The translations under genes were made by a program, and so were the position numbers. The notes under the pieces are model-generated. The model was given only the letters and a program-made list of their open reading frames with translations, was not told the origin of the DNA and made no database searches. A DNA stretch of 9,462 nt from CAYVWB01 sp964455395 (GTDB lineage Bacteria; Desulfobacterota; Desulfovibrionia; Desulfovibrionales; Desulfovibrionaceae), in contig CAYVWB010000112.1 of assembly GCA_964455395.1 (NCBI GenBank), positions 1-9,462 on the forward strand. The letters run 5' to 3'. How positions within the stretch are numbered: position 1 is the stretch's first letter; each line of letters begins with the position of its first letter. Positions 1-8,881 of the stretch are shown piece by piece.

Positions 1-317
1 CCTCCGAAGCCGTGGCCATCCTGCAGGCGCAGGGCCTGGACGCCGCCATCGTCTCCACCTACATCACCCCGCCGGTATTCGATCATATCCGCGCCGGCGA
101 CATCGCCGCCTCCCCGGCGGACATGACGGTGGCTCAAGGCCGCATCGCCGTGGGCATGATGCTGCGGCTCTTGCAAGGCGAAATCCCCGGCAAGGATTTT
201 CCCTTCCGCGCCGGCCCGCTCATCCCCATCATCTCCACCGAGAACGTCAACGAGTTTTCGTATGAACAGCTCTTCGGCCCGCGCGACTTCGAACCCGTCT
301 TCACCGTAGAGCCGTAG
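1..317 (+). CDS. torT: TorT-like periplasmic binding protein, C-terminal part (5' partial)
   Basis: The reading frame is open from base 3 and ends at TAG 315-317, so the start lies outside the window. About 104 C-terminal residues are visible. They line up, from memory of the family, with the end of E. coli TorT: a VSTYITPPVF stretch matches the VSFYLSHQVY region, an 'aaSPADMTVAQGRIAV' stretch matches 'ASDQMVWQGELAV', then LLQGE, a G-P-L-I-P segment, and a closing FEPVF like the FRPVY of TorT. TorT is a Peripla_BP-type periplasmic protein that binds trimethylamine N-oxide and presents it to the sensor kinase TorS. The next gene, 91 nt downstream on the same strand, is a hybrid kinase with a large helical periplasmic domain, as expected for that partnership. 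The ligand is not proven: the visible part is mostly the second lobe, so another small amine oxide or a sugar-like ligand is possible. Confident of the family, less so of the substrate. Confidence 0.8.
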   Translation, partial: SEAVAILQAQGLDAAIVSTYITPPVFDHIRAGDIAASPADMTVAQGRIAVGMMLRLLQGEIPGKDFPFRAGPLIPIISTENVNEFSYEQLFGPRDFEPVFTVEP

Positions 318-357
318 CGCCCACAGCCGCGCGTCACGCGGTCTCCCTCATCCTTGA

Positions 358-380
358 CCGGGCGCGCCCCATGCGCCCGG
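358..380 (+). other. Perfect 8-bp stem, 7-nt loop, upstream of the hybrid kinase gene
   Basis: CCGGGCGC (358-365) and GCGCCCGG (373-380) are exact reverse complements around a 7-nt loop. A smaller 5-bp dyad, CCGCG/CGCGG, lies just before it at 327-341. No T-run follows, so this is not a standard intrinsic terminator. It ends 17 nt before the AGGAG (398-402) of the kinase gene and could protect or attenuate the message between the TorT-like gene and the kinase gene. Confidence 0.45.
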
Positions 381-408
381 CGCAGCATCCCAGCTTCAGG
401 AGCGCGAC

Positions 409-3876
<3,468 letters not shown>

Positions 3877-3909
3877 TCCGCATGTCGATACGAACGCGAA
3901 ACGAACGAC

Positions 3910-3957
3910 GCGCCACGCTGCATCACGGCGCGCCATCCCACACCTGCAGCGTGACGC
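3910..3957 (+). other. Long-stem hairpin directly before the RBS of the REC-Hpt-CheA gene
   Basis: CACGCTGCA (3914-3922) and TGCAGCGTG (3945-3953) are exact reverse complements around a 22-nt loop. After one C/A mismatch the stem continues for 3 more pairs (3910-3912 with 3955-3957). The stem ends 1 nt before the GGGAG ribosome binding site (3959-3963) of the next gene, so folding could affect ribosome access or mark an RNA processing point. There is no T-run. This and the rest of the 94-nt gap (3877-3970) are otherwise featureless. Confidence 0.5.
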
Positions 3958-3970
3958 CGGGAGACGCCAC

Positions 3971-5881
3971 ATGAGCGAAACCAAACCGCGAATTCTCATC
4001 GTCGACGACGAACGGTTCAACCGCAATGTCCTGGCGGATCTGCTCAAGCCCAACTACACCGTGGTGCTGGCCAAGAGCGGCCAGCAAGCCATCGAGAAAG
4101 CCGCTGCAGACAAACGACCCGACCTCATCCTGCTGGACATCATGATGCCGGAGATGGACGGCTACGAGGTCTGCCGTCGGCTCAAGGCGGACCCCCACAC
4201 CGCGGAGATCCCCATCATCTTCGTCACCGCCATGCAAGAGACCGAAGACGAACGCAAGGGGCTGGAAGCCGGCGCCATCGACTACATCGCCAAGCCCTTC
4301 AGCCCGGCCATCGTGGACGCGCGCGTGCGCAACCACATCGCCCTCAACGAAGCGCGCCGCAAAGTGGAGCTGGCGCGGGGCAAACTCTCCGCCTTGCTCA
4401 ACAACTCCGGGCAGGGCTTCCTCTCCTTCAGCGAGAACCTCGCCGTGGACTCCGAATACAGCCGTGAATGCGAGCGCATCTTCCAAGGCCCCGTGGCCGG
4501 CCAGCGCGCGGACGCGCTCCTTTTTCCGGACGACGTCGCTCAACAGCAGCTCTTCGCCAAGAACATCAGCCGCATCCTGGAGGAGCCGGACGAATACATC
4601 CGCGACCTCTACCTCTCCCTGCTCCCCCGCGACCTCGTCATCAACAGCCGCAATTATCTGGCGGCGCACCGCATGGCGGCGCACAATCGCGTCATGGTCA
4701 TCCTGACGGACATCACCCATGAACGCCGCCTGGAGAGCGTGGTCCAGCAGGAACGCAACCGCCTCGCTTTCATCGTCTCCGCCGTGCGCGACGCCGACGA
4801 CTTCTTCGACACCCTGAGCGAGTTCGACGGCTTTCTCGACAAAGCCGCCATGCAGCTTGCGCCTGAAGCGGCGGCCACCCTCACGGACGAGCAGCAACAC
4901 GAACTTTATGGCGAGCTCTTCCGCAAGGCGCACACCTTCAAGGGGCTCTTCGCGCAGTTCGACTTCATCCACCTGCCGGAACGACTCCACGTGCTGGAGC
5001 AAGCGCTGGCGAATCAGGAGCAGGCCTCGGACGACTCCTCCGCCTCGCTGCTCGACAGCCCGGATGTCGAGGCCATGCGCGAGGCCTTCCTGAACGCGGA
5101 TTGTCGTACAGCGCTGGAACGCGACAAAGCCGTGCTCATCGAGGCGCTTGGGGAAGACTTCTTCGAACGCAAAGGGAAGATGACCATCTCCAAGACGCAG
5201 GCCGCCGTGCTGGAGCGGCTGGCCGCTTCGCTACTCTCCGAACGGCGCGAGCTCTTCGATCCCGAAACGAGCCGCTTGCTGGAGGACTTCACCCGCATCC
5301 GCCACGTCCCGGCGCGCGCTTTGCTGGACTCCTACCCCAAGATGGCGTGGAAACTCGCGGAGCGCCTGGGCAAGGCCATCGAACCCTTCGAGGTGGAAGG
5401 CGACCATGTCATGGTCCATCCGGACGAGTACGGCGCGTTCTTCCGCAGCCTCGTCCATGTGTTCCGCAACGCCGTGGACCACGGCCTGGAGACGCCGGAC
5501 GAACGCGTGGGCGCGGGGAAGCCGGAGCAGGGCGTCCTCCGGTGCGTCGTCATGGCGGGGGAAGAGGCCTTCTCCGTGCGCATCAGCGACGACGGCCGTG
5601 GCGTGGACCTCGAACGCGTGCGGGAGCGGCTGGGCGCTGCTGCGGAGAAGCTCTCCGACGAGGAGCTTGTTCGTTGCATCTTCCACGATGCGCTCTCCAC
5701 ATGTGCGGATGTCACGGAGGTCTCCGGCCGTGGCGTGGGGCTGGCCTCGGTCTGGCGGGAACTCAACGCGCTGGGCGGCAGCGTCGCCGTGGAGAACCGT
5801 CCCGGGCAGGGGCTGCAACTGGATTTCACGCTGCCCTTGCGGCGATCCGGCAGCGCCGAAAGCGAGAAACGAGGCGCTTGA
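3971..5881 (+). CDS. REC-PAS-Hpt-CheA-type HATPase signalling protein
   Basis: A 636-residue soluble protein. I chose ATG 3971 because GGGAG (3959-3963) sits 7 nt before it and the protein then begins directly at the receiver; an in-frame ATG at 3860 would overlap the kinase gene and lacks such a site. REC (1-125) has D12/D13, acceptor D56 in LLDIMMPEMDG, T86 and K108. A helical linker leads to a PAS-like region (about 138-250, starting LLNNSGQGFLSF and ending in DITHERRLE). Hpt (about 275-350) has His321 in KAHTFKGLFAQF. The C-terminal ATPase is of CheA P4 type: VFRNAVDHGLE (497-507), DDGRGV (540-545) and SGRGVGLASV (585-594). Helices at about 400-425 may be a rudimentary dimerisation domain. 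There is no CheW-like P5 domain, so coupling to chemoreceptor arrays is unlikely. It probably autophosphorylates His321 in a REC-controlled way and passes phosphate to a receiver such as the next gene product. The domains are clear; the role is inferred. Confidence 0.9.
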   Translation: MSETKPRILIVDDERFNRNVLADLLKPNYTVVLAKSGQQAIEKAAADKRPDLILLDIMMPEMDGYEVCRRLKADPHTAEIPIIFVTAMQETEDERKGLEAGAIDYIAKPFSPAIVDARVRNHIALNEARRKVELARGKLSALLNNSGQGFLSFSENLAVDSEYSRECERIFQGPVAGQRADALLFPDDVAQQQLFAKNISRILEEPDEYIRDLYLSLLPRDLVINSRNYLAAHRMAAHNRVMVILTDITHERRLESVVQQERNRLAFIVSAVRDADDFFDTLSEFDGFLDKAAMQLAPEAAATLTDEQQHELYGELFRKAHTFKGLFAQFDFIHLPERLHVLEQALANQEQASDDSSASLLDSPDVEAMREAFLNADCRTALERDKAVLIEALGEDFFERKGKMTISKTQAAVLERLAASLLSERRELFDPETSRLLEDFTRIRHVPARALLDSYPKMAWKLAERLGKAIEPFEVEGDHVMVHPDEYGAFFRSLVHVFRNAVDHGLETPDERVGAGKPEQGVLRCVVMAGEEAFSVRISDDGRGVDLERVRERLGAAAEKLSDEELVRCIFHDALSTCADVTEVSGRGVGLASVWRELNALGGSVAVENRPGQGLQLDFTLPLRRSGSAESEKRGA

Positions 5882-5916
5882 GACCGCGTCTTGCGGCGTA
5901 ATCTCCCTTTCAGCTA

Positions 5917-5945
5917 TTGCGCCATGCCGGCGACATGTTTATGCT
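5917..5945 (+). promoter_or_regulatory. Candidate sigma70-type promoter before the CheY-like gene
   Basis: TTGCGC (5917-5922) and TATGCT (5940-5945) are separated by exactly 17 nt. The first matches the consensus -35 at 3 of 6 positions and the second matches the -10 at 4 of 6, including the key A and final T. It lies in the 191-nt gap before the CheY-like and PAS-GGDEF pair, which could therefore be transcribed apart from the upstream kinase genes. The match is modest and could be chance. Confidence 0.35.
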
Positions 5946-5951
5946 GTCGCC
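5929..5951. promoter_or_regulatory. 7-bp dyad overlapping the candidate -10 (possible operator)
   Basis: GGCGACA (5929-5935) and TGTCGCC (5945-5951) are exact reverse complements separated by 9 nt. The dyad straddles the spacer and -10 of the candidate promoter at 5917-5945, as expected for a repressor site. It could equally be an RNA stem near the 3' end of the upstream message; no T-run follows. Confidence 0.35.
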
Positions 5952-6005
5952 ACGCCAGCGCGTACTCGGCGTTTGCAGAGGCCGACGCTGCTGGTCTCGT
6001 CTCTT

Positions 6006-6045
6006 CGCCTGAGACAAGGCGGACCGGAGGCGCGCAGGCCTTGTC
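6006..6045 (+). promoter_or_regulatory. Two mutually exclusive stems in the CheY-like gene leader
   Basis: Stem A pairs CGCCT (6006-6010) with AGGCG (6017-6021) around a 6-nt loop. Stem B pairs GACAAGGC (6013-6020) with GCCTTGTC (6038-6045), a perfect 8-bp match with a 17-nt loop. They share bases 6017-6020, so only one can form at a time. The region ends 15 nt before the AGGAGG site of the CheY-like gene. A leader switch is possible but unproven; no known riboswitch consensus was recognised. Confidence 0.3.
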
Positions 6046-6060
6046 CCTGTGCGTGTGTTC

Positions 6061-6066
6061 AGGAGG
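6061..6066 (+). promoter_or_regulatory. RBS AGGAGG that decides a TTG start
   Basis: A perfect AGGAGG lies 6 nt before an in-frame TTG (6073) and 15 nt before the first in-frame ATG (6082). The spacing favours TTG initiation. An earlier in-frame GTG at 6049 lies upstream of the site and has no ribosome binding site of its own. Confidence 0.65.
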
Positions 6067-6072
6067 AACAGC

Positions 6073-6462
6073 TTGAAACCGATGAAGATTTTGGTGGTGG
6101 ACGACTCCAACATCACCATCAAGAAGCTTACACTCATGCTGGAAGAGCTGGGGCACATGGTGGTGCGCGCGGCGCGCACCGGCGAAGACGCCGTGCGCTT
6201 GTTCGATGACTTCCGCCCTGACCTGGTGACCATGGACATCACCATGCCGGACATGGACGGCATCGAAGCCACCAAACGCATCATGGCCGTGGACCCCAAG
6301 GCCCTGGTGGTGATGGTCACTTCCCACGGGCAGGAGCAAATGGTCATCGACGCGGTGGAAGCCGGCGCCAAGGGCTACGTGCTCAAACCGTTCAAGCGCG
6401 ACAAGCTGCAGGAAACCATCACCAAAATTACTGAAAAATATTTGGTTCCGGAGGGGGGATGA
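6073..6462 (+). CDS. CheY-like single-domain response regulator
   Basis: A 129-residue stand-alone receiver if started at TTG 6073, or 126 residues from ATG 6082. Acid pocket D10/D11 (VVDDSN), phospho-acceptor D55 in TMDITMPDMDG, T83/S84 and K105 in KPF are all present, so it should be phosphorylatable. It has no DNA-binding or enzyme domain and so works by protein contact. Its TGA (6460-6462) overlaps the ATG of the PAS-GGDEF gene, so the two are translationally coupled. Likely phosphodonors are Hpt His321 of the preceding protein or Hpt His994 of the hybrid kinase. Regulation of the adjacent diguanylate cyclase by direct contact is a reasonable inference. It may also act on the flagellar motor, but no che or fli genes are in view. 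Confidence 0.9.
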   Translation: MKPMKILVVDDSNITIKKLTLMLEELGHMVVRAARTGEDAVRLFDDFRPDLVTMDITMPDMDGIEATKRIMAVDPKALVVMVTSHGQEQMVIDAVEAGAKGYVLKPFKRDKLQETITKITEKYLVPEGG

Positions 6463-7361
6463 TCGAGGCGCAACTCTTCGAGACGCTCTTCGACATCATG
6501 CCCTTCGGCGTCTACGTGATGGACGTGGAGACGTACGAGATCATCTATGTCAACCGCATGATGCGCGAACAGCGCGGCGACTGCGTGGGCCAGATCTGCT
6601 GGCGGGCCATCTACCAACAGGAAGGCCCCTGCGAGTTCTGCAAGGTGAACCAACTGCTTGACGACGCCCGCCGCTCCAACGGCGAAACCGTGGCCTTCCC
6701 TCTCTTCAGTGAAGCGGAAGACGCATGGCGTCAGCTGCTGGAAAAAGCCGTGAGCTGGCCGGACGGCCGCACCGTCAAATACTCCATCGCCGTGGACATC
6801 ACCGAGCTCAAGGATACACAGAACAAGCTCGCGGAAGCCCACGCCAAGCTCGCGCTCAAGAGCAAGGAGCTGGAGCGCCTCGCCAACGAGGACAGCCTGC
6901 TCGGCATCGCCAACCGCTTGAGCCTGGACGCACAGTACGCCCAGCTCATCCTCCAGGCCGCGCAGTCCGGCCGGCCTCTCTCCATCATCATCATGGACGT
7001 GGACCACTTCAAGAAAGTCAACGACTCGTTCGGCCACCTTGTGGGGGACGACGTCCTCAAGCGCATCGCCGCCGTGATGAAAGCCGGCTTGGACAAGGAC
7101 TTCTTTCTGGGAAGGTGGGGCGGCGAGGAGTTCCTGGTCCTCTGCCCGAATGCCGACTGCGACGAAGCCGTGGCGCTGGCGGAGCGCCTCCGCCGCGAGA
7201 TCGAAGCTGCAGCCAGGCCCAGCCCGGCACACCCTGTCACCGCCAGCTTCGGGGTGGCGCAGTACACGCCCGGCGACAACGCGGACAGTCTGCTGACCCG
7301 CGCTGACCACGCCCTCTACAACGCCAAGAACAACGGCCGCAATCGGGTTGCACACGAATAG
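6459..7361 (+). CDS. PAS-GGDEF diguanylate cyclase
   Basis: A 300-residue soluble protein with an ATG inside the stop of the receiver gene (ATGA overlap) and GGAGG at 6450-6454. An N-terminal PAS domain (about 5-115, ending in the usual DITELKD) is joined by a helical, probably coiled-coil linker (118-142) to a GGDEF domain (about 143-300). The cyclase has EDSLLGIANR (145-153), the metal-binding Asp180 in MDVDHFKKVND, and GGEEF (221-225), so it should make c-di-GMP from two GTP. The product-inhibition I-site (RxxD five residues before GGEEF) is absent: the place reads DKDF (212-215). The PAS has four cysteines, C42, C47, C58 and C61, the last two as PCEFC, which suggests a metal, Fe-S or thiol redox input, unproven. 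No transmembrane segment is present. It is the likely output of the relay encoded upstream. Confidence 0.93.
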   Translation: MIEAQLFETLFDIMPFGVYVMDVETYEIIYVNRMMREQRGDCVGQICWRAIYQQEGPCEFCKVNQLLDDARRSNGETVAFPLFSEAEDAWRQLLEKAVSWPDGRTVKYSIAVDITELKDTQNKLAEAHAKLALKSKELERLANEDSLLGIANRLSLDAQYAQLILQAAQSGRPLSIIIMDVDHFKKVNDSFGHLVGDDVLKRIAAVMKAGLDKDFFLGRWGGEEFLVLCPNADCDEAVALAERLRREIEAAARPSPAHPVTASFGVAQYTPGDNADSLLTRADHALYNAKNNGRNRVAHE

Positions 7362-7478
7362 GCTGTCGTGTCGGCGCCTGGAGTTCTTGCTGGCCGCCGA
7401 AACGCCGCCTGTGGCTTGTGTCGACCATACGCGTCGCCCGTGCGCAGTGGCGTGGGGGCGAGTCGTGGGCTGTTCCTT

Positions 7479-7504
7479 GCATGTTCATCCATGGATGATC
7501 ATGC
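7479..7504. repeat. 26-bp palindrome with one mismatch pair
   Basis: The core TCATCCATGGATGA (7485-7498) is a perfect 14-bp palindrome. After a T/T mismatch (7484, 7499) the arms continue with GCATG (7479-7483) and CATGC (7500-7504). The dyad spans 26 bp. It lies 118 nt after the PAS-GGDEF stop, in the convergent gap. No T-run follows on either strand. It may be a 3'-end stabilising hairpin or a protein-binding site. Confidence 0.6.
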
Positions 7505-7530
7505 GTTCATGCGGAGTCTTCAAAGGATAC

Positions 7531-7570
7531 GGAAAACGCCGCGCCGGGAGCATCTCTCCCGACGCGGCGT
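7531..7570 (-). terminator. Intrinsic terminator for rubrerythrin
   Basis: Arms 7536-7543 (ACGCCGCG) and 7563-7570 (CGCGGCGT) pair perfectly. After one C/A mismatch, CGGGAG (7545-7550) pairs with CTCCCG (7556-7561) around a 5-nt loop, giving 14 GC-rich pairs. On the minus strand the stem leads into TTTTCC, so it fits the end of the rubrerythrin message, whose stop is at 7616-7618. On the plus strand no T-run follows, so it may only weakly stop transcripts from the GGDEF side. The rest of 7362-7615 holds the palindrome at 7479-7504 and no credible gene. Confidence 0.7.
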
Positions 7571-7615
7571 ATGTGTTCGCGCAGAGGCGCCGCGAGCAGG
7601 CGCCGGCGCGGGGGA

Positions 7616-8113
7616 TCAGTCCACCTTGAAGAAGGCGACTTTCTTGGCTTTGCAGACAGGGCATTCGTCCGGGGCTTCCGTCTCGCAGGTGTAGCCGCAG
7701 ACTTTGCAGACCCAGTAGGGGGTCTCTTCGAGGGAGTCGAGGTTGTCCAACGCTTTCTGGTAGAGGTTCGCGTGAACTTGCTCCACCTCGTTGGCGTAGA
7801 CGAAGGAGCGCTCAGCAGCTTTGTGGCCTTCCTCGCGGGCGTGCTCGATCATCTCGGGATACATGTCTTTGAATTCATGTGTTTCGCCGGCAACTGCTTC
7901 CTTGAGGTTGGCCAGGGTGTCGTTGACGCCCTTCATGGCGCGCAAGTGGGCGTGCGCGTGCACGGTTTCCGCAGCGGCGGCGGCGCGGAAGAGGCGCGCC
8001 ACCTGGGCGTGGCCTTCCTTGTCCGCTTGTTCGGCGAAGGCGAGGTATTTGCGGTTGGCTTGGGATTCGCCGGCAAAGGCTTCGCGGAGGTCTTGTTCGG
8101 TCTTGGCGGTCAT
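7616..8113 (-). CDS. rbr: Rubrerythrin (diiron-rubredoxin peroxidase)
   Basis: A 165-residue cytoplasmic protein. ATG at 8113-8111 is preceded by AAGGAG (8128-8123, 9-nt spacing); an upstream in-frame start at 8224 adds a non-homologous extension and was rejected. The ferritin-like domain (1-130) shows the full diiron set: E16, E49, H52, E77, E80 (GETHEFKDMYP), E111 and H114. The rubredoxin domain (about 133-165) has C136/C139 and C151/C154 as two CxxC pairs for one FeS4 iron, plus an extra C143. Rubrerythrins reduce hydrogen peroxide using electrons from rubredoxin and protect anaerobes from oxygen. The length is shorter than the about 191-residue classical Desulfovibrio vulgaris form. It is transcribed alone, divergent from the str operon, and ends in a good terminator. 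No PerR-like AT-rich box was seen upstream. Confidence 0.96.
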   Translation of the reverse strand: MTAKTEQDLREAFAGESQANRKYLAFAEQADKEGHAQVARLFRAAAAAETVHAHAHLRAMKGVNDTLANLKEAVAGETHEFKDMYPEMIEHAREEGHKAAERSFVYANEVEQVHANLYQKALDNLDSLEETPYWVCKVCGYTCETEAPDECPVCKAKKVAFFKVD

Positions 8114-8229
8114 CTGGTGTAGCTCCTTGTGGTTGCGTGTGAGTAGGGTGCGAAGTGGTTTTCGAGGCGTCGATTCGGTCTCGGCGTGGTCGAGAGCCGT
8201 GCGGTTTTGCGGGTCCAGCCGCATCCTGC

Positions 8230-8270
8230 GGCCGCAGTGAAGAGGCTGCAGTGAAAGGCCGCAGTCGCCA
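8230..8270. repeat. Three imperfect 13-14 bp tandem units in the rubrerythrin leader
   Basis: The units are GGCCGCAGTGAAGA (8230-8243), GGCTGCAGTGAAA (8244-8256) and GGCCGCAGTCGCCA (8257-8270). They share GGCYGCAGT and repeat at about 13-14 bp with no gap. A further GTGAGAAG follows at 8271. They could be regulator sites or replication slippage. Confidence 0.5.
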
Positions 8271-8317
8271 GTGAGAAGTGTCCGGATGGGAGCAAGCGGC
8301 GTGGGTCCGCACAGGGT

Positions 8318-8348
8318 AGAATGAACCGTGTTTGGGCGCTGAAGTCAA
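8318..8348 (-). promoter_or_regulatory. Weak candidate promoter for rubrerythrin
   Basis: On the minus strand TTGACT (8348-8343) matches a -35 at 5 of 6 positions. CATTCT (8323-8318) lies 19 nt downstream and matches the -10 poorly, at 3 of 6 positions. If used, it leaves a leader of about 200 nt that includes the tandem repeat at 8230-8270. The long spacer makes this doubtful. Confidence 0.3.
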
Positions 8349-8356
8349 GCGTGGAA

Positions 8357-8389
8357 GAAAAAGTTGGGGAGTTCGACGAAAAAGTGGGG
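8357..8389 (+). promoter_or_regulatory. Two A-tract repeats 21 bp apart upstream of the rpsL promoter
   Basis: GAAAAAGTTGGGG (8357-8369) and GAAAAAGTGGGG (8378-8389) are near-identical and spaced exactly 21 bp, two helical turns. With a start near 8433 the A-tracts fall at about -54 and -75, upstream of the -35. This resembles an UP-element or curved-DNA arrangement that boosts ribosomal promoters. Confidence 0.45.
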
Positions 8390-8397
8390 CGGAAGGC

Positions 8398-8426
8398 TTG
8401 ACAGCGGGCGCAGTCTTCTCTAGATA
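8398..8426 (+). promoter_or_regulatory. Promoter of the str operon (rpsL)
   Basis: TTGACA (8398-8403) is a perfect -35. TAGATA (8421-8426) follows after exactly 17 nt as a moderate -10; the overlapping GATAAC (8423-8428) is an alternative register. Transcription would start near 8433, giving a leader of about 77 nt before rpsL. The position upstream of a highly expressed operon supports it. Confidence 0.7.
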
Positions 8427-8481
8427 ACTGCGTCTTTGCACTGATTCGCGCCATACATTTTTTTGCATCAACGGCGAATAG

Positions 8482-8499
8482 CCAGGGCAAGCAGCCTGG
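8482..8499 (+). promoter_or_regulatory. Small hairpin overlapping the rpsL RBS
   Basis: CCAGG (8482-8486) can pair with CCTGG (8495-8499) around an 8-nt loop. The right arm covers the first two G residues of the GGAGG ribosome binding site (8498-8502), which lies 7 nt before the rpsL ATG. With only five pairs the stem is weak, and any effect on translation is uncertain. Confidence 0.3.
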
Positions 8500-8509
8500 A
8501 GGACGGACA

Positions 8510-8881
8510 ATGCCTACCATCAACCAACTTGTGCGCAAGAAGCGCGAGGCGCAGCCCAAGCGGCGGAAGACTCCCGCCTTGCAGGCGTGCCCCCATCGCC
8601 GTGGCGTGTGCACGCGCGTGTACACCACCACGCCGAAGAAACCGAACTCGGCGCTGCGCAAGGTCGCGCGTGTGCGTCTGACGAACCAGATCGAAGTGAC
8701 GGCGTACATTCCCGGCGAGGGCCACAACTTGCAGGAGCACTCCGTGGTGCTCATTCGTGGCGGCCGTGTGAAGGACTTGCCCGGCGTGCGTTACCACATC
8801 GTGCGCGGCAGCCTGGACACCGCCGGCGTGAACGATCGCCGCCAAGGCCGTTCCAAGTACGGCGCCAAGCGGCCCAAATAG
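8510..8881 (+). CDS. rpsL: 30S ribosomal protein S12
   Basis: 123 residues, full length, with GGAGG (8498-8502) 7 nt before ATG. S12 lies at the decoding centre of the 30S subunit and governs translational accuracy. The family core is intact: ACPHRRGVCTRVYTT (26-40), PKKPNSALRK (42-51), GEGHNLQEHSV (69-79), RGGRVKDLPGVRYH (83-96), and the terminal SKYGAKRPK. K43 and K88, the positions changed in streptomycin-resistant mutants, are both lysine, so the allele looks streptomycin-sensitive. D89 is the residue that RimO methylthiolates in E. coli. It is the first gene of the str operon, followed after 20 nt by rpsG. The order rpsL-rpsG-fusA is universal in bacteria. Confidence 0.99.
   Translation: MPTINQLVRKKREAQPKRRKTPALQACPHRRGVCTRVYTTTPKKPNSALRKVARVRLTNQIEVTAYIPGEGHNLQEHSVVLIRGGRVKDLPGVRYHIVRGSLDTAGVNDRRQGRSKYGAKRPK

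Larger units (their letters stand above)
8114..8509. other. 396-nt divergent intergenic region, rubrerythrin / rpsL
   Basis: This gap contains no credible gene. From left to right it holds the rubrerythrin ribosome binding site (8123-8128), a short tandem repeat (8230-8270), a weak minus-strand promoter candidate (8318-8348), two A-tract repeats (8357-8389), the rpsL promoter (8398-8426) and the rpsL leader, with a T-run at 8458-8464 and a small hairpin next to the ribosome binding site. The two -35 elements are about 50 bp apart. Confidence 0.7.

Noticed and set aside
3923..5002. 359-codon minus-strand frame
   Set aside because: Antisense to the REC-PAS-Hpt-CheA gene; its composition is that of a shadow frame.
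5891..6076. 61-residue Cys-rich frame in the gap before the CheY-like gene
   Set aside because: TTG start, no ribosome binding site, no family resemblance. It overlaps the candidate promoter and hairpins. Mentioned only because its stop overlaps the TTG start.
7586..7604. GGCGCC repeated twice with a 7-nt loop
   Set aside because: The 6-bp self-palindromes are expected at this GC content. The neighbouring longer stem with a T-run is the better terminator.
7348..7629. 93-residue frame after the GGDEF gene
   Set aside because: It overlaps the end of the GGDEF gene, crosses the palindrome and terminator, and has no ribosome binding site.
8114..8224. 37-residue N-terminal extension of rubrerythrin
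   Set aside because: The extension is unlike rubrerythrins, and the ATG at 8113 has a good AAGGAG. The region also carries repeats typical of non-coding DNA.
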